A stretch of DNA of 64,000 bases from Flavobacterium sp. 270 (GTDB lineage: Bacteria > Bacteroidota > Bacteroidia > Flavobacteriales > Flavobacteriaceae): NCBI RefSeq assembly GCF_004368785.1, contig NZ_SODM01000001.1, forward strand, positions 1,426,001-1,490,000. The letters run 5' to 3'. Numbering within the stretch: position 1 is the first letter of the stretch; every line of letters begins with the position of its first letter. Position numbers and translations under genes: made by a program. The notes beneath the pieces are model-generated. The model did no database searches, was not told where the DNA came from, and saw only the letters and a program-made list of their open reading frames with translations. Shown here piece by piece: positions 18,520 through 27,497 of this stretch.

Positions 18520-18582
18520 GCCGCGAATTTTACCAATATATCCGAATTACTAGCATTGGGGTAAATTTATGGAATTCGTGGC
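18520..18582. repeat. Degraded copy of the CCACGAATT inverted repeat
   Basis: CTGCCGCGAATT on the left and GGAATTCGTGGC on the right correspond to the ends of the perfect element at 8453-8529, with a diverged centre. Followed by seven T, it may still terminate the L,D-transpeptidase transcript. Confidence 0.6.
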
Positions 18583-18666
18583 TTTTTTTATTGTTGTTTT
18601 TAATGTCTCGCAGATTTTGCAGATTTAGGAGATTCATTCTACTATTATTGAGTTTAGAAATAAAAA

Positions 18667-18697
18667 AGGCGTAAGAATTAAATCTTACGCCTTTTGT
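18667..18697 (-). terminator. Terminator of guaB (bidirectional hairpin)
   Basis: GGCGTAAGA / TCTTACGCC hairpin flanked by A run on the left and T run on the right, 20 bp after the guaB stop; would work in both directions. Confidence 0.85.
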
Positions 18698-18716
18698 TTT
18701 ATAATGAAAGCTTAAA

Positions 18717-20189
18717 TTATCTTGAATAATTTGGAGCTTCTTTTGTAATAGTAACATTATGAGGATGACTTTCTGTAATTCCGCTTGAAGTGATTCTCAC
18801 AAAACGTCCAGATTCTTGTAAAGTCGGAATATCTTTAGAACCGCAGTATCCCATTCCGGCACGAAGACCTCCAATAAATTGAAGCATACTTTCGTTTAAT
18901 TCTCCTTTGTAAGGAACACGACCAACAATTCCTTCCGGAACTAATTTTTTAACGTCGTCTTCAACATCTTGGAAATAACGGTCTTTTGATCCTGTTTGCA
19001 TTGCTTCAACAGAACCCATTCCACGGTAAGATTTGAATTTTCTTCCTTCAAAAATGATAGTTTCTCCCGGAGATTCTTTTGTTCCTGCCAATAATGAACC
19101 TAACATTACACAGTCAGCACCCGCAGCAATTGCTTTAGGAATATCTCCAGTGTAACGAATTCCACCATCTGCAATTACCGGAACTCCAGTTCCTTTGATC
19201 GCTGCAGCAACTTCAAGAACTGCAGAAAATTGAGGAAAACCAACACCTGCAACGATACGAGTTGTACAGATAGAACCAGGTCCGATTCCAACTTTTACAC
19301 CATCTGCACCATTTTCAACTAAATATTTAGCTGCTTCCGGAGTGGCAATGTTTCCAACAATTACATCAATTTCAGGGAATTTTGATTTTACTTCTTTTAA
19401 TGTGTTTACCACACCTTCTGTATGTCCGTGAGCTGTATCGATAATAATAGCATCTACACCAGCAGCAACTAAAGCTTCTGCTCTTTGTACTGCATCACCT
19501 GTAACACCAATTGCAGCAGCAACTCTTAAGCGTCCTAAGCTGTCTTTGTTTGCGATTGGTTTTTGAGTTAGTTTGGTAATATCCCTAAAAGTGATTAAAC
19601 CAACTAATTCATATTTATCATTTACAACCGGTAATTTTTCGATTTTGTGGCCTTGTAAAACTACTTCGGCTTGTTCTAGTGAAGTTCCTTCTGCAACGGT
19701 AACTAAGTTTTTACTTGTCATTACCTCAACAATGGCTCTTGAACCATTTTTCTCAAAACGTAAATCACGGTTTGTTACGATTCCTTTTAGGATTTTATTT
19801 TCGTCAACGATAGGAATTCCGCCAATTCCGAATTCTTTCATTGCGTTTTTTGCGTCTGCAATTGTAGAAGTCATTGGTAAAGTAACCGGATCAATGATCA
19901 TTCCTGCTTCTGCACGTTTTACTTTTCTAACCTTCGCTGCTTGCTGCTCGATGGTCATGTTTTTATGTAAAACACCAATTCCGCCTTCCTGCGCCATAGC
20001 AATTGCCATTGCACTTTCTGTAACGGTATCCATAGCAGCTGATACTATCGGAACGTTTAGTGTTATGTTTCTTGAAAATTTTGATTTGATACTCACTTCG
20101 CGAGGAAGCACATTAGAGTAGTTAGGTACTAATAATACATCATCGTAAGTTAAACCTTCGCCGATGATCTTGGAGTTGTGTGCTATCAT
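18717..20189 (-). CDS. guaB: IMP dehydrogenase
   Basis: 490 residues from the ATG at 20189; the frame is open 24 codons further upstream, but that part crosses a promoter element and the ATG gives the family N-terminus ([16 protein letters not shown]). A TIM barrel is interrupted by two CBS domains (about 95-210). The catalytic loop [11 protein letters not shown] carries the active-site Cys, and the flap region DRYFQD is present. It oxidises IMP to XMP with NAD+, the rate-limiting step to GMP. CBS domains bind adenine/guanine nucleotides for allosteric control in many members. Confidence 0.98.
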   Translation of the reverse strand: MIAHNSKIIGEGLTYDDVLLVPNYSNVLPREVSIKSKFSRNITLNVPIVSAAMDTVTESAMAIAMAQEGGIGVLHKNMTIEQQAAKVRKVKRAEAGMIIDPVTLPMTSTIADAKNAMKEFGIGGIPIVDENKILKGIVTNRDLRFEKNGSRAIVEVMTSKNLVTVAEGTSLEQAEVVLQGHKIEKLPVVNDKYELVGLITFRDITKLTQKPIANKDSLGRLRVAAAIGVTGDAVQRAEALVAAGVDAIIIDTAHGHTEGVVNTLKEVKSKFPEIDVIVGNIATPEAAKYLVENGADGVKVGIGPGSICTTRIVAGVGFPQFSAVLEVAAAIKGTGVPVIADGGIRYTGDIPKAIAAGADCVMLGSLLAGTKESPGETIIFEGRKFKSYRGMGSVEAMQTGSKDRYFQDVEDDVKKLVPEGIVGRVPYKGELNESMLQFIGGLRAGMGYCGSKDIPTLQESGRFVRITSSGITESHPHNVTITKEAPNYSR

Positions 20190-20216
20190 TGTTGCAATTT
20201 CTAGTTGAATTGCGTG

Positions 20217-20224
20217 CAAATATA
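20217..20224 (-). promoter_or_regulatory. -7 promoter element of guaB
   Basis: TATATTTG on the minus strand (20224 down to 20217), 28 bp upstream of the ATG at 20189. No TTG at 19 bp. Confidence 0.6.
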
Positions 20225-20310
20225 GTGATAAAATTGGCAACTTGTTCACCTGCCTAATCATAAAATTGTATTTACAGGAAAGCGCTTACAAAATAAAAAA
20301 CTCAATTGAA

Positions 20311-20380
20311 ACCATATAAGTGATATAAGTTCATTTAAATACAGCTCGAAAATAACATGAACTTATATCACTTATATGGT
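20311..20380. repeat. Perfect 23-bp inverted repeat between guaB and the barrel gene
   Basis: Arms 20311-20333 and 20358-20380 are exact reverse complements, with a 24-bp loop. A run of nine A follows on the right. It lies 19 bp after the stop of the minus-strand barrel gene and may serve as its terminator. Confidence 0.85.
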
Positions 20381-20398
20381 AAAAAAAAATTCTATTGA

Positions 20399-21799
20399 TT
20401 AGTCTTCTTTATTTTGAAATACGAAATTGAAACCAAATTGAAATGCTGCACTATTGGCTTTAGAAATATCTTTATATTCCAAAACATTATTAACGAGTGC
20501 ATAAATATTAAAGCTTCCTAAAGTGCCGGAAAGTCCGAGTCCAATGTTTTTACTTGAAAAAGCGTCTAATGTATAAGTGGCTTTTACGTCTAATTTTTTG
20601 AAAATACTGCGTTTGTAAAAAGCGGTTAACGCTAGAATTGGTGATCTTGGTGCCGTCATGGCAAAAAACTGAAGTCCAACATCATTTAAATAACGCTTTT
20701 CTATATGACCTCTGCAATTGCAATCTTCATCTGAACGGTATTCTCCAAATGAATATTGAAGAGAAGAATATATTTTTGTGGGTCTCCAAGTGGTATATTT
20801 ATTATAAAGTGTATCTCTTGGAATTGCTTTATCAAATTCATCGAAAACATTTTCAGGATCATCAGTTCCCAAAAAATCGGGATTTGCACCATTATATTGA
20901 TACGTTCCTTTGTATTTTAATGTTTCAATATCTTTTGACTGTCTAATAAAACCAATATCAATTACACTGGCTGTAAACTGAAGATTATCTTTAAAATAGT
21001 AGGTAATTCCGGCATCAAAACCTAAACCATGACTTCCGTTAAAAAAAGTATTATGTACTACATCTTCGGCAATATTACCTTCGTATTCGTCTTTTGTAAA
21101 TTTTGAAATACCTGACGTTTTCAACTCCATATCCGAAGATACAATCTGGTTATACAAATTAGGCGTTCCTGCATTCTGACCTGTAAAAACATATCCTGAA
21201 TTCTTGGTTGAAGTAGCATTTGCACCGCTTTTATAAATTTTTACCCGACCGCCGTAAACAAATTTATCACTTACTTTTTTATGAAAACCTACATGAAATA
21301 CAGAAAGTACTTCGGCTTTTAAACTAAGATCTCCCAGATTAAAGGATTTTCCGATGTAATTTTTGTTTCCATCTAATGCTAATATTGCAAGATCTTTGGG
21401 CATGAACATAAAAAAATCAAATTCCTGATACATTCCAAACGAAATATACGATTTGCTTTCTCTGCCTCCTACTCTAAAACCTCCAGAAAATAATTCTAAT
21501 TGTTGGTTTGTTATTATTCTGTCTTTGCTGGATGATTTATTAACTACGTTTCGCACCTTATCGTTAAAATCAACGCCGTTATCTGCAAATAAATCGTAGG
21601 CAGAAAAACTGCTTGATCCCAAATTGGCTGAAACTCCGGATAAAATCGGAACACCAAAATAAAATTTATACGAAACATCGGCACCAGGATTTACAAGTGA
21701 TGCCTGCGGAATTGAGGTAAAATTATATAGCACTTCTTTATTCTGAGAAAAAGAAGAAAGCTGGTAAAAGGCAAGTAATACTATTAATACTTTCTTCAT
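20399..21799 (-). CDS. Outer-membrane beta-barrel protein (DUF5723/PorP-like)
   Basis: 466 residues with a signal peptide ending near residue 19 (SSFSQN). The early motif PQASLVNPGADVSYKFYFGVP is characteristic of flavobacterial DUF5723 / PorP-SprF-like outer-membrane proteins, and the rest is a series of alternating amphipathic strands ending in a C-terminal FNFVFQ strand. DUF5723 members are predicted beta-barrels; a direct role in type IX secretion cannot be claimed. Its start overlaps the stop of the upstream lipoprotein gene by 4 bp (ATGA type), so the pair is translationally coupled. Confidence 0.75.
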   Translation of the reverse strand: MKKVLIVLLAFYQLSSFSQNKEVLYNFTSIPQASLVNPGADVSYKFYFGVPILSGVSANLGSSSFSAYDLFADNGVDFNDKVRNVVNKSSSKDRIITNQQLELFSGGFRVGGRESKSYISFGMYQEFDFFMFMPKDLAILALDGNKNYIGKSFNLGDLSLKAEVLSVFHVGFHKKVSDKFVYGGRVKIYKSGANATSTKNSGYVFTGQNAGTPNLYNQIVSSDMELKTSGISKFTKDEYEGNIAEDVVHNTFFNGSHGLGFDAGITYYFKDNLQFTASVIDIGFIRQSKDIETLKYKGTYQYNGANPDFLGTDDPENVFDEFDKAIPRDTLYNKYTTWRPTKIYSSLQYSFGEYRSDEDCNCRGHIEKRYLNDVGLQFFAMTAPRSPILALTAFYKRSIFKKLDVKATYTLDAFSSKNIGLGLSGTLGSFNIYALVNNVLEYKDISKANSAAFQFGFNFVFQNKED

Positions 21800-22344
21800 T
21801 CGATTTCCAGATAGGCTGTTGCACTTGATTTTAATTTTATACGCCCCGTACTATTTTGATTTAACGGAGGACCCGAAGCAATAGTCAGGATAAAACCAAT
21901 TTTAGCAGTTTGTTTTAATAAATCGAGTCTTTGATTTTCAAATACTTCAGTAGGATATTTTATAACATTAGAACTTCCTACATAAGCCGGAACAGGAAAA
22001 GAAATGGTTTCGAGAATATCATCATTTGCATTCAGTAATAATACATCGAGCCTAAATGTTCTGTTAATGGTATTTTCTACTTCAAAATTAAATTCGGCTT
22101 TTGTGAGTTCATCTCTAAAAAACCTATTTTTAAAAATATCAAAAGTACTTGTATCATAGATAATATGAGTTCCTCCATCATCCAAAAGCTGATTGGCAGC
22201 CACATCAAAATAAGCCAGATTTCCGACTACAACTGGCTCCAATTTTAAATCATTGACCTGATTAAAATCTAAGTCACTGGAACAAGAAAATAAAAATAGG
22301 GTGAGAAATAGTAAGCCAGTAGCTTTATTTATGAGGATTCTCAT
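21796..22344 (-). CDS. Lipoprotein coupled to the DUF5723-type barrel
   Basis: 182 residues. A lipobox LFLFSC places the lipidated Cys at about 21. The remainder is predicted all-beta without recognisable motif (NRTFRLDVLLLNANDDILE). It overlaps the downstream barrel gene by 4 bp, so both products are probably made together and sit in or at the outer membrane. I recognise no family with a known function. Confidence 0.7.
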   Translation of the reverse strand: MRILINKATGLLFLTLFLFSCSSDLDFNQVNDLKLEPVVVGNLAYFDVAANQLLDDGGTHIIYDTSTFDIFKNRFFRDELTKAEFNFEVENTINRTFRLDVLLLNANDDILETISFPVPAYVGSSNVIKYPTEVFENQRLDLLKQTAKIGFILTIASGPPLNQNSTGRIKLKSSATAYLEIE

Positions 22345-22447
22345 GATAAATTAAATTACTAATAATAATACAGAACTTCATTCTTATAGTATTATTATCC
22401 GTGAATAGTAAATTTAGTTAATTTTATTGGTAATAAAAAAAATAAGA

Positions 22448-22774
22448 TTATTCTTTAATATCTATTATAACTATAGAAGGATTTAATATCTTTTCAAGAT
22501 CATCGATTGTCAATAAATCTTGAATTGTTTTTTCTATACAGTTTCTGGTCAGTTCTTCTACTAATAGATCTGGAGGAATTAAATATAAACCATTAAGATT
22601 ATTTCCAACATTCTTATCATATTCAGCAGCTGTCTTTACAAAATCATACGTCCAAACATTTAATCCATATTTTCTTCCGTCTTTCATGTAAACATGTATG
22701 TTGCAAAAATCACTATCAATTTTCCAATCATCTCCAACTTCTTCAAATTCTAGCCAAAGTTCAAAATCTTTCAT
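22448..22774 (-). CDS. Small acidic hypothetical protein
   Basis: 108 residues from the ATG at 22774 (MKDFELWLEFEE). A longer frame from 22834 would run into the HMG-CoA lyase gene, so the internal ATG is preferred. The protein is acidic, without signal peptide, and has the look of small soluble proteins from immunity or hypothetical families (CNIHVYMKDGRKYGLNVW, then LYLIPPDLLVEELT). No function is assigned. It begins 10 bp after the lyase stop and is probably cotranscribed with it. Confidence 0.65.
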   Translation of the reverse strand: MKDFELWLEFEEVGDDWKIDSDFCNIHVYMKDGRKYGLNVWTYDFVKTAAEYDKNVGNNLNGLYLIPPDLLVEELTRNCIEKTIQDLLTIDDLEKILNPSIVIIDIKE

Positions 22775-22784
22775 AAATCTTTTT

Positions 22785-23651
22785 TTAATGAAACTTCCCA
22801 AACAATTTTGAAGCTTCATTATAAGCACTTTCAAAACTCAAAGAATTTAATCCTGTTGTCTTTTTATTGGCTGTAAAATAAGAGATTAGTTTCTCTGTCG
22901 GCATATTTCCGGTTAGTTTATCAGTTGCCATTGGGCATCCGCCAAAACCTTGTATTGCGCCGTCAAAGCGTGTACAGCCGGCTTTTGATGCAGCATCAAT
23001 TTTCTCAAACCAGCTGTCGGGCGTAGTATGCAGGTGCGCGCCAAATTCTATTTGAGGATATTTCGGAATTAAATTAGAAAAAAGATACGTAATAACTTCT
23101 GGTGTTGAACTTCCTACGGTATCAGAAAGTGATAAAATTTTCACGCCCATTCCGGCCAGTTTTTCTGTCCATTGGCTTACAATTTCAACATTCCAAGGAT
23201 CTCCGTACGGATTTCCAAAACCCATCGAAAGATACGTAACTACTTCTTTGTTTTTTTTATCGGCAATTTCCAGAATTTCTTCTAATGTGATTAAAGATTC
23301 TGCAATGGTTTTATGTGTATTTCTCATCTGAAAGTTCTCAGATATAGAAAATGGAAATCCTAAATATTGAATTGCTTCATATTCTGCCGCCAAAGCTGCG
23401 CCCTGCGTATTGGCAATTATAGAAAGTAATTTACTTGTTGTCTGCGAAAGATCAAGCTGTGCCAATAACTCGGCTGTGTCCTGCATCTGCGGAATTGCTT
23501 TTGGCGAAACAAAGCTTCCGAAATCAATTGTATCAAAGCCTACTCTAAGCAGAGCTTGTATATAAGCAGCCTTATTTTTTGTAGGAATAAAGGTTTTGAT
23601 GCCTTGCATGGCATCCCGTGGACATTCGATAATTTTGATTTCTTTACTCAA
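22785..23651 (-). CDS. Hydroxymethylglutaryl-CoA lyase
   Basis: 288 residues, HMGL-like TIM barrel. It starts with the IIECPRDAMQGI segment (the family's ECPRDxxQ), has the LSDTVGSS metal-loop near 160 and a FGAHLHTTP His pair, and the glycine-cysteine loop FGGCPMA near 238 with the catalytic Cys. It splits HMG-CoA to acetoacetate and acetyl-CoA in leucine degradation. The leucine dehydrogenase encoded at 32463 acts at the start of that pathway. A related isopropylmalate-type enzyme is less likely given the GGCP motif. Confidence 0.9.
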   Translation of the reverse strand: MSKEIKIIECPRDAMQGIKTFIPTKNKAAYIQALLRVGFDTIDFGSFVSPKAIPQMQDTAELLAQLDLSQTTSKLLSIIANTQGAALAAEYEAIQYLGFPFSISENFQMRNTHKTIAESLITLEEILEIADKKNKEVVTYLSMGFGNPYGDPWNVEIVSQWTEKLAGMGVKILSLSDTVGSSTPEVITYLFSNLIPKYPQIEFGAHLHTTPDSWFEKIDAASKAGCTRFDGAIQGFGGCPMATDKLTGNMPTEKLISYFTANKKTTGLNSLSFESAYNEASKLFGKFH

Positions 23652-23712
23652 AGCTTATTCTTTTGTAAAGGCTAAGTTAATTCCTTTTTTATAGAAATAA
23701 AAGTTATAATTT

Positions 23713-23886
23713 TCTTTAAATTATCGTATTACTAAATTCTGTAATAGTAAAGGATATTACAATATGAAGTAATAAATGAATGTATTACATATTTCTACAA
23801 TAGATATAATTATTACCAAATTAAGTAATAACATTGAATATTACACAAAAACGTAATACAAAAAATAATTCCGTATATTTGTAATA
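23713..23886. promoter_or_regulatory. Array of 14-bp-phased inverted half-sites (putative operator of the SatD-DUF3307 operon)
   Basis: Six-base half-sites TATTAC and GTAATA alternate with an exact 14-bp period: TATTAC at 23727, 23755, 23783, 23811, 23839 and GTAATA at 23741, 23769, 23825, 23853, 23881, with ACAATA (4/6) at 23797 and AATTCC (4/6) at 23867. Each pair reads GTAATA-N8-TATTAC, so full dyads repeat every 28 bp. The half-site at 23713 (TCTTTA) is not a match. The array ends at the promoter -7 box (23874-23881) of the downstream gene. The arrangement is what several dimers of one DNA-binding protein would need. The binding protein is probably the SatD-type HTH protein encoded next, but this is inference. 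Confidence 0.85.
23874..23881 (+). promoter_or_regulatory. -7 promoter element of the SatD-DUF3307 operon
   Basis: TATATTTG at 23874-23881, a perfect TAnnTTTG, 37 bp upstream of the ATG at 23919. The last GTAATA half-site starts at its final base, so binding there would block transcription. A second TATATTTG at 23908-23915 is too close to the ATG to be useful. Confidence 0.65.
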
Positions 23887-23918
23887 GAAGTTTTATTTAT
23901 TTTTAATTATATTTGAAT

Positions 23919-24533
23919 ATGACAAGCGTAATTACAGGCGATATAATCGACTCTAGAAAACAGAAAGAGACTAATTGGGTTGAAGGTTTAAAAAAAATCT
24001 TGTCTCCATTTGGAGAAACCCCAAGTCAATGGGAAGTTTATAGAGGCGATGAATTTCAAATCGAAATAAAAAATCCTGAAGATGCATTATGGTCTGCTAT
24101 TTTGATAAAAGCACATTTAAGAGCTATAAAATTAGACGCGAGAATGAGTATTGGTTTTGGAGATAAAACGCACGATGCCGAAAAATTATCCGAAAGTTAT
24201 GGCGGTGCATTTATTAATTCCGGAGAGCTTTTTGAAACTTTAAAAAAACAAAAAGTAACTTTAGCATTACGCACAGGCGATGCGCTTACAGATGAAAGAT
24301 TAAATCTGATGCTACAGCTGGCTTTGACTTTTATGGACAATTGGCTGGTACAATCGGCAGAATTTGTTGCTCTTGCCATAGAAAATCCGGCTTTGTCGCA
24401 AGAAGAGTTAGGACAAAAATTAGGCATCAATCAGGCTGCGGTGAGCAGGAGACAAAAACGCGCTCAGTTTGATTTGATTATAAGTTTAGACCGTTATTTT
24501 AGAACACAAATAAAACAACTTACAGCCCCATGA
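23919..24533 (+). CDS. SatD family protein with C-terminal helix-turn-helix
   Basis: 204 residues from the ATG at 23919. The N-terminal domain (1-110) has the SatD hallmarks TGDIIDSR (7-13), YRGDEFQ (41-47), RMSIGFGD (75-82) and GGAFINSG (95-102). These four strand-turn motifs in this order resemble the metal-binding core of nucleotide-cyclase/GGDEF-like folds, with Asp8 and Asp44 as candidate metal ligands; that resemblance is my inference. The C-terminal part has a helix-turn-helix (LSQEELGQKLGINQAAVSRR, 159-178). The name comes from an uncharacterised Streptococcus acid-tolerance operon gene. The gene overlaps DUF3307 by 4 bp and follows the phased operator array, so it is likely autoregulated. 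Confidence 0.8.
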   Translation: MTSVITGDIIDSRKQKETNWVEGLKKILSPFGETPSQWEVYRGDEFQIEIKNPEDALWSAILIKAHLRAIKLDARMSIGFGDKTHDAEKLSESYGGAFINSGELFETLKKQKVTLALRTGDALTDERLNLMLQLALTFMDNWLVQSAEFVALAIENPALSQEELGQKLGINQAAVSRRQKRAQFDLIISLDRYFRTQIKQLTAP

Positions 24534-25246
24534 TTTTATTTATAAAACTACTTTTGGCACATTTATTAGGCGATTTTATCTGGCAGCCCAACTCTTGGGT
24601 AGCCGATAAGGAAGTTAAAAAACATAAAAGTATTTATTTGTACCTGCATATTTTACTGCATGGAATTTTGTCTGCCCTTCTGGTTGGAGAAATTCGGTTT
24701 ATTCCTTATGCCGTTTTAATTGCTGTAATACACGGAATTATCGATTTGATCAAATTAAGTTTTCAAAAAAAGGAAAACAAACGCACTTGGTTTGTTGTAG
24801 ATCAAATAGCGCATTTTTTGGTTTTAATTGGAATTGTTTTTCTCTATGAAAACAAAACAATAGATGTACTTTGGTTTGGCAGTCAGTTTTGGATTGTATT
24901 GACTGGAATTTTATTCATAACAAAACCGACTTCGATTTTTATTAAAATTATTATTTCTATCTGGAGTCCCGAAAACACAGAAAGTCACATTGACAATTCT
25001 CTTGCCAGCGCAGGGAATTATATCGGAATATTAGAACGTTTATTTGTATTCGGATTTATCCTGACGGGACATTTTGAAGCGATCGGATTTTTATTGGCCG
25101 CAAAATCTATTTTTAGATTCGGAGATTTACAAGAGGCCAAAGACAGAAAACTCACCGAGTATGTTTTAATTGGCACACTGATGAGTTTTGGTATTGCGAT
25201 CGTTACAGGATTAGTCGTTCAGGCATTGCTTTTACAACTGCTGTAA
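24530..25246 (+). CDS. DUF3307 membrane protein
   Basis: 238 residues with about six membrane helices. Conserved His and Asp residues sit inside or next to the helices: HLLGD (His11, Asp15), H40 and H44, HGIID (His68, Asp72), and DQIAH (Asp91, His95). This pattern recalls membrane-embedded metal-dependent hydrolases such as the YdjM/DUF457 family, but no reaction is known. The ATG overlaps the SatD stop by 4 bp, so the two are translationally coupled; the 3' end overlaps pyrD (minus) by 15 bp. The coupling suggests the SatD protein regulates or senses something for this membrane protein. Confidence 0.85.
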   Translation: MILFIKLLLAHLLGDFIWQPNSWVADKEVKKHKSIYLYLHILLHGILSALLVGEIRFIPYAVLIAVIHGIIDLIKLSFQKKENKRTWFVVDQIAHFLVLIGIVFLYENKTIDVLWFGSQFWIVLTGILFITKPTSIFIKIIISIWSPENTESHIDNSLASAGNYIGILERLFVFGFILTGHFEAIGFLLAAKSIFRFGDLQEAKDRKLTEYVLIGTLMSFGIAIVTGLVVQALLLQLL

Positions 25247-26266
25247 AACTTTTTTGTTTATTGCTTTTATTAATGCCGGACCTTCGTAAATAAAACCAGT
25301 GTATAATTGTACTAAACTTGCACCGGCATTTAGTTTTTCGATTGCATCATCTGCAGAATGTATGCCTCCTACTCCAATAATTGGGAATGCTTTATTGCTT
25401 TTTTCAGAAAGAAAACGAATTACTTCTGTAGAACGTTTCGTTAATGGTTTTCCAGACAATCCTCCAGTTTCTGTTTGATTTGCAGATTGAAGACCGTCTC
25501 TGGAAATAGTAGTATTTGTTGCAATTACACCCGCAATCTGCGTTGTTTTTACAATATCAATAATATCCAATAATTGTTCGTCTGTTAAGTCTGGAGCAAT
25601 TTTTAAAAGAATTGGTTTTACTTTTTGAGTACTTGTTTTTTGCTTTTCTACATTTCTGTTTTGCAAAGTCTGCAATAAAGCAGTTAAAGGCTCTTTATCC
25701 TGTAAAGCTCTTAAATTTGGTGTATTTGGCGAACTCACATTCACAACAAAATAATCAACGTGATCAAACAAAGCATCAAAACAAATGATATAGTCGTCAA
25801 CCGCGTTTTCGTTTGGCGTTACTTTATTTTTTCCGATGTTTCCTCCTATCAAAACACCTGAATTCTTTTTTAAACGTTCTACAGCTTCAAGAACGCCACC
25901 ATTATTAAATCCCATTCGGTTAATAATCGCCTGATCTGCTTTTAAACGAAATAAACGTTTTTTAGGATTTCCTTCTTGTCCAACCGGCGTAACAGTTCCT
26001 ATTTCAATAAAACCAAAACCAAAATCAGAAAGCTCTTTGTATAGCTTGGCATCTTTATCAAATCCTGCTGCAAGTCCTACCGGGTTTTTAAATTTAATTC
26101 CGAAAACCTCACGCTCTAAACGACTGTCTTTTACTTCGTAAATTGCTTTAATAATTGATGAAACGCCTGGGATTTTTGAAATGAATTTTACAAATGAAAA
26201 AGTAAAATAGTGCACTTCTTCTGGATCAAAACAAAAAAGTATCGGACGAATTATCAATTTATACAT
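25232..26266 (-). CDS. pyrD: Dihydroorotate dehydrogenase (quinone), class 2
   Basis: 344 residues. The N-terminal amphipathic helices ([13 protein letters not shown]) are the class 2 membrane-association segment; the FMN barrel has [13 protein letters not shown] near 61-73, the catalytic Ser loop [11 protein letters not shown], and GGLSGKPL. It oxidises dihydroorotate to orotate with electrons to quinone, in UMP synthesis at the inner membrane. Its 3' end overlaps DUF3307 convergently. Confidence 0.97.
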   Translation of the reverse strand: MYKLIIRPILFCFDPEEVHYFTFSFVKFISKIPGVSSIIKAIYEVKDSRLEREVFGIKFKNPVGLAAGFDKDAKLYKELSDFGFGFIEIGTVTPVGQEGNPKKRLFRLKADQAIINRMGFNNGGVLEAVERLKKNSGVLIGGNIGKNKVTPNENAVDDYIICFDALFDHVDYFVVNVSSPNTPNLRALQDKEPLTALLQTLQNRNVEKQKTSTQKVKPILLKIAPDLTDEQLLDIIDIVKTTQIAGVIATNTTISRDGLQSANQTETGGLSGKPLTKRSTEVIRFLSEKSNKAFPIIGVGGIHSADDAIEKLNAGASLVQLYTGFIYEGPALIKAINKKVLQQL

Positions 26267-26293
26267 AGTGAGTTGTTGTTATTTTTTCGGTTG

Positions 26294-26301
26294 CAAATTT
26301 A
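26294..26301 (-). promoter_or_regulatory. Possible -7 promoter element of pyrD
   Basis: TAAATTTG on the minus strand, about 28 bp upstream of the pyrD ATG. Matches TAnnTTTG but no TTG lies 19 bp away. Confidence 0.45.
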
Positions 26302-26454
26302 ATTATAATACTTGAAAGTGTCCCTATATAGTTTAACACCATAATTAAATTTTATGTGATAAATATTCAAACACAATTACAGGCTCAAAATCACATCGTT
26401 TTTGTACGAATCTTACATTTTTTTTATAACTTTATTCTACTTAAAACTCTGACA

Positions 26455-27393
26455 ATGAAAAATTTAAAAACATTACTCAAAAAATCAGCTTTATTCTGTT
26501 TGTCTGTGTCCTTTTTTTTAATTTCGACTGAAGGTTTTGGACAACGTAAATTAGGTGGTCACGGCGGCGGCATTCGCAAAAGCGGCAATGCTGCTCAAAC
26601 AAGACCTGCAAGACAGACAAAGCCGGCAACACAAACCCGACCTGGTGCAAATGGTTCTGGCGTAAACAATAAAGCAACCAGACCTGCAAATTCTGGCAAT
26701 AGAAACAACACAACTAATATTAATAGAAATAATAACACTATTAATAAAAACGGCAACCGAAATACCAATATTAGCGGTAGAACCCGAAACAACAATAACG
26801 TAAACATTAATGTAAACAACAATATCAATGTTCGTAATAATCGTAATACTGTTGTAAGAAGAAACAATACAATTGTTTATGTGCGTCCTCCTTATCGATA
26901 CGGCGGTTATAGATACAATACTTTTCACCCTTATTATTACCATCCTTATCATCCCTATTATTGGGGGCCGGTTTGGCATCCGTGGGGATTCTTTGTTGCA
27001 ACATTGGCAGTTACCGCTATTGTTGTTAGTGTAGAGAGCACGCAATATCATTATGATCAGGGAGTTTGGTATTCACCGTCAAGCGGAGGATATACGGCCG
27101 TACCCGCACCCGTAGGCGGAACTGTAAATAATATTCCGAGCGGGGCACAAACCGTCAATACCGGAACCGTCAACAATTATTATTACGGAGGAACTTATTA
27201 TGAAAAAGACGGAAGTTCTTATAAAGTTGTTGCTCCAACAGCCGGAACTTTAGTCGAAAGTCTGCCAGAAGGCGGTGAAGAAGTTACTATAGGAGATGTA
27301 AAATACATCAAATTTGGAGAAACTTATTATCAGCCTGTTAAGGTTGATGGCAAAGACAAATATGAAGTTGCTCTTGTTGAGGAAGATAAATAA
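26455..27393 (+). CDS. DUF6515 family secreted protein with Asn-rich segment
   Basis: 312 residues from the ATG at 26455; the frame is open upstream but that ATG gives a good signal peptide (cleavage near residue 30). After it come a Thr/Pro/Arg-rich part and a very Asn-rich low-complexity stretch (about residues 80-140), then a Tyr/His/Pro-rich region (YHPYHPYYWGP), a hydrophobic helix, and a C-terminal DUF6515 repeat domain with VNNYYYGGTYYEKDGSSYKV and similar units. The family is found in Bacteroidota and of unknown role, probably envelope-associated. Asn-rich codons (AAT/AAC) account for the low complexity. Confidence 0.75.
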   Translation: MKNLKTLLKKSALFCLSVSFFLISTEGFGQRKLGGHGGGIRKSGNAAQTRPARQTKPATQTRPGANGSGVNNKATRPANSGNRNNTTNINRNNNTINKNGNRNTNISGRTRNNNNVNINVNNNINVRNNRNTVVRRNNTIVYVRPPYRYGGYRYNTFHPYYYHPYHPYYWGPVWHPWGFFVATLAVTAIVVSVESTQYHYDQGVWYSPSSGGYTAVPAPVGGTVNNIPSGAQTVNTGTVNNYYYGGTYYEKDGSSYKVVAPTAGTLVESLPEGGEEVTIGDVKYIKFGETYYQPVKVDGKDKYEVALVEEDK

Positions 27394-27453
27394 GTTCTTT
27401 CAAAATAATTTAGACAAAAAACTATATATCCTATAGAAATAGTAGAATTTTTA

Positions 27454-27461
27454 TATCTTTG
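27454..27461 (+). promoter_or_regulatory. -7 promoter element of the FGE-like gene
   Basis: TATCTTTG at 27454-27461, 36 bp upstream of the ATG at 27498. No TTG at 19 bp. Confidence 0.6.
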
Positions 27462-27497
27462 AAAATAAATTTATTTAAAATTTACAATCTAACCATA

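Noticed and set aside
19573..20121. 182-residue plus-strand frame inside guaB
   Set aside because: Lies fully in the conserved guaB coding region and has hydrophobic shadow composition.
23713..23886. CRISPR or iteron array
   Set aside because: The repeats are 6-bp half-sites with alternating orientation and no spacer set; no cas or replication gene is adjacent.
26551..27051. Antisense frame of 166 residues opposite the DUF6515 gene
   Set aside because: Low-complexity shadow of the Asn-rich region; Ile/Val-rich without motif or promoter.
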